DNA from: Polytrichum commune
Lineage: Eukaryota > Streptophyta > Polytrichopsida > Polytrichales > Polytrichaceae
Length of the DNA stretch: 60,000 nt
Assembly (NCBI GenBank): GCA_950295325.1
Contig: OX485803.1
Location: 73,239,554 to 73,299,553 of the forward strand
Direction of reading: 5' to 3'
Each line of letters opens with the position of its first letter. The stretch's first letter is position 1. Shown here piece by piece: positions 45,599 to 56,595 of this stretch. Made by a program: the position numbers and the translations under genes. The notes beneath the pieces were generated by a model that saw only the letters and a list, made by a program, of their open reading frames with translations, was not told the origin of the DNA and did no database searches.

Positions 45599-46009
45599 GG
45601 GTGAGTTTCCATGTAGGCCACCCTTCTACATAATAGTGGGTAAGAGGTGTTCACATGTAGGTAAGCACAAGTTGTCATCCAACTACTTTCTGGTGGTCCA
45701 CTAGAATGAGGAGGGTCGTGGACACATGCCACTAGACTTCCATCCTTCCACTAAACAATCTTTAACCTACAAGTGCTAATCACTGCAGGTTTAAGGCCGG
45801 TTCAAGACTCGAGAGAACCAATCCTGGTCTAGAACCACATCCTTGATAACCAAGACGAGGAGGTTAGTAAATGGCCTAGATTTGAGAAGATGGGAGTAGC
45901 TAGTTGGCACATACGAACCCTTCCCCACCATATTCCCATTACATTTGGACAATTTTTTCCTTATTCACATATAATTTGGTGGGCGAGCGATCTACATGGA
46001 AACTCACCC
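45599..46009. mobile_element. Tourist-like MITE (family 1, copy 2)
   Basis: 411 bp. Ends GGGTGAGTTTCCATGTAG and CTACATGGAAACTCACCC are perfect inverted repeats; TTA duplications at 45596-45598 and 46010-46012. Clearly homologous to 21382-21760 over the whole length, with indels. Confidence 0.9.
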
Positions 46010-46580
46010 TTAGTGTCATATGGTATTTTTTGTCACTATGGTAACTTTTTGGATGACACTTCTTATGGATAAGTGAACAATATTGTCATGGGTGATGGAT
46101 GAGTTCATCCACTGGCGAAAACCCTACCTTCTCTTGTTAGCAACTTGTGATGAAATATTGTCATGGATGATTGAATTTTGGATTTAAAAAAATCACTTGG
46201 CAAGCGATAGTAATTACAAAACTGTAAATCTATAATCATCCAAAAAAATTACAAGGAATAACAAATAATGTTGGGTCAACATTTAGTGTTGGTGACACTA
46301 CACCGCAGCTTCCAATTAGTATTGAGAAAGACAATTAGAATTGATTTTTAGTGTACTCACTTAGGAGTTCAATATTTACTAACAAAAGTTCAATAGGTTG
46401 ATTTGACATTACACAACATAAATGACCCCTAAACCCTATCACATTCTCATTGAATAATTATAGCATTGCGGAATTCCACATAGCAACACACATGTGGGAT
46501 AATCAATGTAGTATACTATGTAGATCCAGATGTTGGTTAGAAAAAGTCATATCCAATAGTAGAGGCAAAAGAACGAGGAT

Positions 46581-46980
46581 CAAGCCCCAATCACACCAAA
46601 TTTTCCGTCCAGTTCTAAGCTGTGAAATTGCTGCGTATTATGTTTAGAAATAGATGTTGGCCCACCAATTTTCACATTATTATAGCCGGAAATGCTAACG
46701 GATGGTGCCATAAGTGGCTGATGTGATCAGCCCCTCATGTCCCCATTACACCAAACTTTCTGTCCAGTTCCTAGCCGGAGACAATGATGGATGGTGCCAT
46801 AAATGGCTGATGTGATCATCCCCTCATGTCCCGATCACACCAAACTTTCTGTCTGGTTCCAGCTGTGAAATTGCTGGGGATTATGGTTAGAAATAGATGT
46901 TGGCCCACCACTTTTCACACTATTACAGTCGGAGATGCTTACGGATGGTGCCAGAAGTGGCCGATGTGATCAACCCCTCA
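46581..46980. repeat. Three tandem copies of a ~150-bp repeat
   Basis: Copies at about 46581-46730, 46731-46816 (internally deleted to ~86 bp) and 46817-46980. Each begins near CCCCAATCACACC or a variant and ends near GATGTGATCA. Same family as 36595-36748. Confidence 0.85.
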
Positions 46981-48461
46981 GCCTACACTCAAAAGCAACA
47001 AAATGTGTTGCCGCTGCTGCTGCTGCGGCGGTGGCATTGAAATGCAGTCATGTGCATTATGATGTTTGGGCATGGAGGAGGAGGACCTGTTGAATTTGAC
47101 GGTGCTTGTGGAGGGGCAGATTGGGATGACACAGATGCTGTAAGCTAGACCAGAAAAAGACACCAAAATTTCTATCTCTAACAGGGCCACGTTTCATGGG
47201 AGGCGGTGGTGGGCGTTTTGTTTTAATGCCTCAAAAGTCTCCTTCACTAGTGGAGCCCCCCATCCATGGCCTTGGAAGCTCTTAGGATGTTTCTAGGAGA
47301 GTGGCAAACATGTGTGGCTGGGGCTAGAGCTCATGCCATTGGGCGGACCCCAACTGGCCGAGTCATGACCCCACCATGGGGAGAAGGGGTGTCAAGCCAG
47401 GCCCCGCAATCTGGCCCCTTGGGTAGCCCTGCCCAAAAATTTAAAAGTTGATTCCGACTGACAACTGTTGCCCGCCCCGCCTGATTCCAAAACAAATTGC
47501 TCTTGCATTCTTGAAGGTTGTTTGTTCCCAAATACCATGTTGACTGCACTTCACCTTGAAGGCCCAACATGTAATATATATGCTTACTTCCTTTTCGTAA
47601 ATAGCAATTGAGTGGGGTTCCATCCCTAAAGTGAATCGTCAATGAAATGAATTTTAAAGTCTAAGAAGCCAAAAGCATGTATGAATGAGTTTGGAATGAA
47701 AAAAATGTTACAAAATCCTCATTAGCATTGAGGTTATAATGTATGTGACTTACCATTTGAAAGGGTCTTTTGTCATTGTAAAATGAAAATTATATTTAGT
47801 TTGTTTAATTTATAATAGTTAAGTTAATGCCTTCTACTTTCACAAGTATCCATACATATTCGAACTAAGTAAGCGTGATTCAACGTAATAAATCATAATT
47901 ATTCAAGTATGTGCATTTTAGATATAATTAGGCTTAATTACTTTGGTAAGCATAATTTATGATTTAATTATATATAATCAGGCTTAGGACACTTGATTAC
48001 ATTTATTCAGCCTAATTAGATCGAATATGTATGACTACTTGTGAAAGCAAAAGCCATTTAAACACTATATTCGGTAATTGGAGACTTTTTGTTGATTATG
48101 AGACTATATAAGGATGCACATTTCAAATTGGACCAGTAATGACGACTAAAAATCCCATATGTATAATGGTATGCTACTATTATTATACATAAAGGCATGA
48201 AAGTGAACAAAAATGTGAGGCATACATGAAAATAGTTGCGTATGAAATGACAACTCGTTATGAATGGAAGGGAAGATGCGAAGAATGAATGGAAGTTGAA
48301 TGAATTAATTGGGATTGAAATACAATTATAATGGAAATACCATCAATGTCTTGAGTAACTTGGAATAGCATAGAAAGTAAGCACTTAAATATGTTCTACA
48401 CCTAAGCCCATTTAGGGAGTCCGTCCCACTAGAACGCTTCTAGTCACACTAGTCCGACCCA
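46981..48461. other. Spacer before the GC-rich gene island
   Basis: Includes a (CTG)-rich tract near 47010-47035 that yields a Gln run on the minus strand. It is AT-rich from 47640 to 48450. No supported gene. Confidence 0.35.
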
Positions 48462-49447
48462 CTATTTTTTTTCCACGGCCTTGTCCTTGTTTTTGGCAGC
48501 CTCCATGGCCCTGAAAATCTCCGGCCCGCGGCTATAACCGTTTTTGTTGACGGACCCGGAATACCCGTTGTTCTTCCAAATTTCCGGACGCGCTCCCGAA
48601 TTGTGGGGAGTGGTATTGTGAGTGGAATACGAGTGCGTTTGCGAGAGGGAATGTCTTGCGTTACGGCGGAGGGCCAAACAACGATCGGACTCGGATGATG
48701 CGGCCTTGAGGGCGTGCCTATCCAAGGAGGACGTGGAGGAGGGCCGGGCACCAAACGAGCGGGTAGCCACCTGCGAAACAACGTCATAGGAAGATAAGAA
48801 TAGGAATGGAGTGGGGAAAATAATGAGGGCGGTTTGGGATGGGCGCTTGTAAAGAGAACGGCACGCACACGGAAGACAAGCAAAGCAAAAGCGGGAAAGG
48901 GGTTTAGGGTTGAGGAGGGCACCTTGGCTTTGGGGACGTCCATGCAGGGAACGGTGGGAACGAGGGGGGCGTCGACGGGAGCATCCGGAGCCGATGGAAC
49001 TATTGCACTGTTGAATGGTGGGGGGGAGTCGAGGCGTGGAGGGCCCACGATCGCGGAGGACGTTGCGGGGGGAGGAACGGAGTCGGCGGGGGAGGTGTGG
49101 CAACGGGGGCCTTCCATGCGGAGACGCCGGCTCGGCCCGCGACGAGCGACGGCGTCGTCCCTCGAGGGCGAGAGGTGTCCCAAACGAACGAGCGTCCGTT
49201 TCTCCTTGGAGAGGGGGGAGGGCGATGGGGCGTAGGCACGGGCGACAAGTGCGGGGGGCGGGTTGTTGACGACGCCGTCGTCGATGCCGACGTCGCGGGA
49301 GTAATCCACGGCCGAGGCCGCGCCGACCGCCGAGCACTGGTAGAGGGATGACATTTGGAAGTCCGTGACGTCGCGGGAAGGGGAGGCAGGGGGCGAGAGG
49401 GGACGGGAAGGGCCGTCGACCACAAGGGCGTCGCATATGGGGGCAAA
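48462..49447 (-). CDS. Pro/Ser/Arg-rich hypothetical protein (two exons)
   Basis: Exon 49447-48923 follows a strong acceptor-like pyrimidine tract ending CCCATAG. It reads DALVVDGPSRPLSPPASPS, then SSLYQCSAVGAASAVDYSRD, later ADSVPPPATSSAIVGPPRLD. A second exon 48770-48462, after TTTCGCAG, reads ATRSFGARPSSTSSLDRHAL and ends KNKDKAVEKK. Both are whole numbers of codons (175 and 103 with stop) and keep phase 0. Donor GTGCCC is weak. No domain recognised; composition suggests an intrinsically disordered protein. High GC matches the neighbouring FCP1-like gene, and the first exon could be joined to that gene by alternative splicing, since a phase-0 GTATTC donor-like site lies before its stop. 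Confidence 0.5.
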
Positions 49448-49537
49448 CTATGGGCAAGAACAACAAAAGATATCCAAAAACAGAGCAAGCATTAGATATG
49501 TGAACCACATGATAACAAGCAAAGACATGGAGGAATT

Positions 49538-51222
49538 TCAAATCGATTTATTGAGTTTGGCGAGCCTCATGATGCTCTTGAATACATTATCACGGGGGCT
49601 TAAACCCACATTGCCGATGGGGTTGGACCTAACAAAAAATGGTATGCTACCGGCGTGGACAACAAGCCTTCTAAGGTAAGGCGCTAGCGTATCGACCAAA
49701 AACGTGTCGTTCCTATCGCCGGTCCAAGTGGCGGGGAAGATGACGTTCCCCGGGGGGTTCAAGACGCTTTTGGTGGGGTTGTCGTCGACGAGGACGGTGT
49801 TCTCGGGGGTCGGCCACCACCCGTGGGGTACCCCCTGCAGCCGGGGGATGCCCCGCCACAGTCTTGACCTCAGGACCTTGAGGAATTGTTGTCCTCCGCC
49901 ACGACCGCCGAACTTTGGAACCGGCATACCCTTTTTTGTCAAGCAATTCATCGCAATCCTCTTGGCCGAGGATGAGGCAAGGGCTCGGAAGATCGCGGAA
50001 GAGGAAGTCGACGATTGGCTCGTGTTCTCCATGACCATGGAGCTCCACACAATGACGTGAGCTACATCGAGCACCTCTCGAAGGAAGTCACGCAGGCCGG
50101 GACGGGCACGGACAGCCTTGCGGTTAATGAGCGTGTCGAGCTCTCCGTCGTAGTCCCTTTCGTCGGGGTGACGGAAGGGACGCGTGGGGACCCTGGGGAT
50201 GTGTTCGGTGTGACACAACACCCCGTTCAGATCGAACACGACGAACGGTTTGTTTCGGGTAAGACGTCCATTGGTCGAGGGTTTGCGACCTATCTCCGGG
50301 GGGTCCTGTGATTAACAACTCGACTAGTTTAATTCTATGATCCAATAAATAACATTGCATTAAGGAAAAGACGATTATGCGAGGAAAATAATGCAACGAG
50401 AATGTGGTCAAGTGCAGACTTGCGAACGAGCGTTCGTGAATGAAGGCTGGGGGTGGTGCATCATTTACGAACGCTCGTTCGTGAGCGCGGATAGAAGCAC
50501 ATGTACGAACGCTTGTTCGTGAAGGAGGTGGACAGAGGGTCGCACCCTTTTACGAACGGGCGCTCGTCAATGAGGTGGGTGTGAAAGTGTAATGATGCGC
50601 ATGAACATACATAATACAAGATGCGATACGATACAATAAGTTTGGGAGATGCGACGCAGAGATCATCTGCTCATATATTAATTCGATGAATATTTACAAT
50701 TGTCTCATGTGATAATTTTTCACAGTTTCCTATGGCAACTACATGCCGTGTTCTACAAAATTTATCGGGCTAAGGGTCCACGTAGAGAAGGGTCCTCGCA
50801 CGCCTCGTGATGCTGATGGACAGGAACCGCCAAGAACACAACGCGCATGGGTTAGTGGTTACGAATGCGCGTTCGTCAAATGAGTGGTATTCTCAGAGGA
50901 GAGTTACCTCGTCATCGGGGGGAGGGGCAGGGGCGCTGGACCGAGCAGTTCCCTCCTCTTCGATCAACGAACGCGCGTTCGTAATCCCCATTGGGCCAGC
51001 CGCCTCTGTCTCCATGGCATCTGTGGCACGCTCCGACTGTGACGCTTGGGTCTGCACAATGTGGTCCGCGTCATCGTCGTCTCCGCCCAGGTCGAGAGTG
51101 TCCATGCGGACATCCTCCATCTCCGCGGATGGATGCCGTCCCAGGTCAGGGCTCTCAACGTCCATTCCTTGGACAGTTGCCGCGTCATTGGGGCTCCCCT
51201 GCGTTTCCTCCACAATGACCAT
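49538..51222 (-). CDS. FCP1/HAD-type phosphatase-like protein with acidic N-terminus
   Basis: Two exons seen: about 51222-50908 (the start is uncertain and may extend upstream) and 50305-49538, joined in phase 0. The first exon is very acidic and Pro-rich (GGDDDDADHI, APAPPPDDE). The second has the FCP1-homology fold. HAD motif 1 is VVFDLNGVLCHTE, in which the usual DxDG is DLNG, so the second Asp (the general acid in canonical enzymes) is Asn. Motif 2 region is AHVIVWSSMVMENTS. Motif 3/4 is NTVLVDDNPTKSVLNPPGN. Then GDRNDTFLVDTLAPYLRRL, and a short tail to TGA 49538. Canonical FCP1-type proteins dephosphorylate Ser on the RNA polymerase II CTD. With the Asn this one may be altered or inactive, or belong to a plant-specific branch. 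The gene lies in a GC-rich island. Confidence 0.75.
50422..50982. repeat. Six copies of a 16-bp palindrome, ACGAACG..CGTTCGT
   Basis: Copies at 50423-50438, 50467-50482, 50505-50520, 50552-50567, 50861-50876 and 50967-50982. The consensus ACGAACGCGCGTTCGT is self-complementary, and the copies differ mostly at the centre or by single changes. Five lie in the intron of the FCP1-like gene; the last lies in its acidic exon and is translated (ITNARS). Confidence 0.85.
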
Positions 51223-51514
51223 GTCAGTGTGTTGCGCAGATTCATCGCCCTGCCTATCCACCAGGAATGCTACGATGTGAGCGGTGAGCGGTGAGCAAAT
51301 CTCGTGAGCAGAAAATCAAAATTTAAAACTCCATTTAACTAAAGTTAGGACCCCTATGACCGTGGATTTTGCACATATTTCAAGTTTAATTTTGGAATTA
51401 TGAGGCCGATATTTATGGAGTGCCTAATTTTTAGGACCAAAAGTTTCTTAAAATTACCAACGAGTCCCTATGGCCGTGGGAAAATTCAGTGTGGTTGAGA
51501 AGATGGTGGACCTA

Positions 51515-51745
51515 TGGGAAGAGGCCTCTTAGTTGTGGGTAGCTTATGCTTGAAAATCAAAATGTTATGTATATTTGAGTTGGCTACTTGTTTTTGCATT
51601 TGGCCATTTCTTGTATGTTCTAGCATGAGGAGGAGGTTTGGAAAGAGGCCTCGGATCCGAGGCCTCTTTCTTGTGGGTAGGATATGCTTGAGAAATCAAA
51701 ATGTTAGGTGTATTTGGTTTGGCTACTTGTCTTTAGATTGTCTAC
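51515..51745. repeat. Direct duplication with a 30-bp perfect palindrome between
   Basis: About 51519-51605 and 51660-51745 share AGAGGCCTC..., 'TTGTGGGTAG', 'ATCAAAATGTTA', 'GGCTACTTGT'. Between them 51641-51670 is a perfect palindrome with half-site GAAAGAGGCCTCGGA. No known element recognised. Confidence 0.7.
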
Positions 51746-52079
51746 TAGTTGACGACCACAAAAGTGTAGTGTTATTTGAGAACAATGACAAGATGCATTC
51801 AACAAGACAATTGGAACATTAAAAACCACACCACACTTTATAAATCCAAACACTCAAACATTAACAAGTAACCAAGTGGTGTTAGAAAATATTTTGAACA
51901 ATATAAAAAAAAACGAAGTCAAAAGTTAACTTAAATATGCAATTTCATATATGCAATCCCAAAAACTCCGAAAGTGATACACATACAATGAATTCCATGC
52001 GGAATGAGTGCACAAACTGAAAAACCAACGGAAGACAAAACCGTATATTAGATAGTACACAGACATTCACATGAAGCTA

Positions 52080-55000
52080 TTACATCAGATCCGAATCACT
52101 GTGATCACCTGATGATGAAGACATTCTAGAATCACTAATATCTGCATCAGAGGAGGCCTGACCATCAGATTCTAAAGCTTCTATATCCAAAAACTCTAAA
52201 ACTCTTCCCGGACGATATTTAGATGTAAAAGTCTGATAAGAACCTCCAGCTAGTTGATTAGCAATATCATTTGCATATGTAGGAAGTTGCCAAGACTTTG
52301 GAGGGCTGGGATAGAATTTAGGGTCACAAAAAAAAGGCCGGTGAATAGGATAGCCCAATTTATCGCATCTGCAAATGCCAATGGTACCATGTTCATAACT
52401 CAACTTTATAAGAAATGACGGCAAAAAACATAACACACGTAAGAAAATTTGTGGACCTTACTCACTTAGTAAACCGAGATCTTTTCACAATCCTCTCTAC
52501 GGGGATATCTTCACCCTCAAGATCCTCTAAACTGGTGACACGGTCTTCAAGAGTGACTTCAGAGGCTGCTCTAGAGATAATCAATGGAGCAAGTAAGGCC
52601 TCAAAAATATCAACATCAGCCTCTAATGCCGCAATGTGACGGTGCACATTGCGGCATGCATGAATGGAAGATCCTGCAAATAAAGAAGTTGGAAAAAACT
52701 TAGTACAAAAACAACTATGAATTTTGTAGACCAAAACAATATTAACGATTAACCAACTGAAATGGAAGATTACAAAGACATACCGGTCGTTGCCGTGCAG
52801 TCTAGAAGAATATCCCATGGGGAGCTACATGCTTCAATTAGCATTTGCATTAGAAGCACGGACTTTTCACGAGGCCCTCGCCATGGTGTGGATCCATTAG
52901 TTAGCCGGTCCTCACGAGAGACCAAGTTCTGGAGAATATCATCCCGTGCAACATCCACCCCATAAGGATCCAATGCAGGGACATGGCGAAATGAAAACTT
53001 CGATGCAGGTGACCCCGGCACGCTCCTGACCGCCAATGAAATACCGAACCTCATGGTCTACAATGTACCAGACATAAAGAACAACATTACTTTACAAAGT
53101 AAACAACACAACTGCGTGAGTATAATACTTAGGTGGGTCTACACTCAGAACTACCTCAAGGATTAAATTGAAACTGAATGCGGTGATCAGCAAGAAGACA
53201 TAAACTTTATCTTACAGTTGATGCTGGATTTATTGGGGATGTGAGATGAAGGCGGTTCATTCCCCACCACTCTTTCCGAATTGCAAAACCATACGATTTG
53301 CAATATCCAAGAATATTGGACTTCGTACTCATGCGAAAAGGGTGAAACAAAATAATTGCCCCGTCGTCGTGCAGATGTTCGTCGGCAAAGTCAAAGAGTG
53401 GTTGTAACCACTCTTTCGATTCTTGATTCCAAGCGGGAATGGACGACGGTGGGTCTGATATGCCAAGAACAGGAAGACCTTCCGGTATATCTGCAAGAAT
53501 CAAGTCCAAACAGGGATGGTCCTCCGGAGAACCCTTGTAGTGCCGGGTTTTGTCTTTTGAATGCTGCACAATCAAAGGAGATTCTCACAATTTGTACATG
53601 ACAAATGACTTCAATAAAACCAGGTTTAGGGTTTAGAATCTAACACTTTGAAGCCTCGGCTCTACTTTGAGATTTCGGGTGCTCACTTTATATTTGTCTA
53701 GTTGGCCTCATTTCAGGTTGGAATCTTACAATTAGAGGCCTCGTCTCTAGGTTCAGATTTTAGGTTATCACTTTATGTGGATGTCCAATATATGGGTTTC
53801 GGGACCGAAACCTTTATTTGGAGGTCCCTAAATGGCCTCATTTCAAGTTAGAAACTAACACTTTGAAGCCTCGGCTCTACTTTGAGATTTCAGGTGCTCG
53901 CTTTATACATGTCTAGTTGGCCTCATTTCAGGTTAGAATCTAACAATTAGAGGCCTCGGCTCTAGGTTCAGATTTAAGGTGCTCACTTTACGTTATTTTA
54001 GTTGGCCTCATTTCAGGTTAGAATCTAGAATTTGAAGATTGGCTATAGGCTAAGATTTCAGGTTCTCACTCTATGTTGTTTTGGTTGGCCTCATTTCAGG
54101 TTAGAATCTAAGTCTTTGAAAGTGGCCTATAGGCTTAGATATGAGGTTCTCACATTATGTGGTTGTCCAATATATGGGTTTCGGGACCGAAACCTTCATT
54201 TCGAGGTCAAGAGGGTCACATTTTGAAGCCTCGGCTTCAAGGTTCAAATTACAGGAGCTCACTTTATATATATGTAGTTGGCCTCATTTCAGGTTATAAT
54301 CTAACAATTTGAAGCCTCGGTTCTATGTTGAGGTTTCGGGTGCTCGCTTTATATATATCTAGTTTGCCTCATTTCAGGTTAGAATCTAACACTTTGAAGC
54401 CTCGGCTTCAAGGTTCAAATTACAGGTGCTCGCTTTATATATATCTAGTTTGCCTCATTTCAGGTTATAATCTAACAATTTGAAGCCTCTGCTCTAAGTT
54501 CATATATCGGGTGCTCACTTTATATAAGTCTAGTCGGCCTCATTTCAGGTTAGAATCAAACATTTTGAAGTCTCGGTTCTAGGTTGAGCAAATACTCAAA
54601 TTTTCTAACTCTACTGGTCACACCATTGGATTGACAAGATTGAAATGCATGAATTTAAAGGAAGAGCAGTACCTTCAGCATGAATGTTTTCAAGTCGTTG
54701 TAGGAAGGGGTGAATTCATCCGTGTCACCGCCAAGAACGTCGTCCAATGAGGAGTTGAGAATGAGCTCTTCAATATGGATCTCGAGCTCCTCCCCAGATG
54801 TCATAATAGGTATTTGACTCAACTGCTCGTAGGATGAGTCGCGTTTTGTGCCTCTAGAAAATGTTGGAGCATGAGAACCAGATTCATATGTGGGACTTGG
54901 AGCAACCGGACTCTTACCTTGTGGCTCCGGAGGGGGGTTCATCTTATTTTTCCCCTTTCTAGTGGACTTATCCAACGAATTCTGCACCTTCTCCCGCTCT

Positions 55001-56564
55001 TTTTGGTCAGCTCTCTCCTCAGCTTCCTTGACCCTCAGCGCTTTCTTTCGGTCCTCTTCAATGCGTCGTTTCATTGCCTTTGCCCTCTCATTTTCATCTT
55101 CTATGGCCTGTAAGTCAACCATTTCAATTCCAGACTCACCTACAACCTCCTTTGATTTCCTGAGCTCAGTTTCAAAAGAGGGAGTGAAACTTAAAACGCA
55201 ATCAAGATACCAGGCACCGCCGGTAAGGTGAGAACTTGTCCACGTGCGTTGTTGAAGAGCCGAGAACATGCACGCTGAGTTTGATCTATCAAGCCATGTG
55301 TTCAAGAATATAGGAAGGTCATCTTTGGAAATAGCTCCTTTCGCCAAAAGCTCGTACTTAAAGTACCTGTGTTACGAAATAGCACATAACATTAACATCA
55401 ACAACTTCCGAACTAGCAAAACATAGAATATGGACTGAACCAATTACTGAAATTAATGAAAAATCCTTAAAGATTAGAGACGCACCGAAAAAGAACTCGG
55501 CGGACAACTAGGTCAGCTCCGTTAAATCCAACAAACTCGTCACCTTTTTTGAAGGAATCTTGTCCTCTGAAGTAGGTGCTGAAGGCATGGTCCCATAACT
55601 TCATGCGACAGTCTTCGATATACGTTGGCAATAACATGGGTTCACTGGCAATACTCATGTTGATAGGAACTCGGTCTTGACGCATGGTCTCGTCAAAAAT
55701 GAGACTGGCCTGTTCTGAGATCTGTTAAGCAAGAAAATAAGCATCAGCTGGACCAATTTCTAAATCAAGTCGATGAAATAAAGAATGATAGTTGTGTAAA
55801 TTACATGCCAAAGATGAATTCAATGAACTGAAAATTGAATAGAAGCAGTGGACTTACTCCTGCCCAGAAATAAGCCTTTGCCAAGAAATTTGCCAATTTA
55901 TCTTCGTTGATAGGCTTGGGAGGTAGCTTTCGGGCCTCGCGAGTGGAAGCAGATGAATTAAAGTACTCTAGCCATTCTATTTTCATTGCCGGAGACGCCC
56001 TTGAAGTTGCAATGAGCTGCAACTTCTCTAAGTTGAGGTCCAGGGAAAGTGAGTTTAACGTGTAATGTCGCTCAATTTGAAAGACAGAGCTCTTGTGAGT
56101 TCCTCAGTCAAACGGATAAGCTTAAAATATTGATATGGACAAAGGATCAGGGTGCGTACCTCACGTAGCCAACACTACTAGAAAATCATGACCAAATCAA
56201 CAAAAAATCAACAGATCTTTGTCGATCCGGGCACTGCAATGACCGATTTCACTGATTTTTGAATTTTTGTAAAAATCAACAGTTTACTGCCTACATTTTT
56301 GTTGATTAGAATAGTACAATGACCAAATCAACAAAATTTTAGTAAATGTGAAATCTTTTTTGAATCTTTTTTGGAATATTCTAGGATCTATTGGAATATT
56401 GTAAAATCTTTTTAATTTTTTGCAATTTATGGACTTGTAAGTGTATGGGTATGGAAATAATTACGAATTCAAAGGTGTTTAAATATTATAAATATTATAT
56501 TAGTTGATAGTTAATAATATATATATTAATATGTATAATATGTATATAATATATGTAACATATA

Positions 56565-56595
<31 letters not shown>

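Noticed and set aside
48834-49269. Plus-strand Gly/Arg-rich ORFs opposite the Pro-rich gene
   Set aside because: They are GC-rich shadows of the minus-strand exons, which have consistent splice phases.
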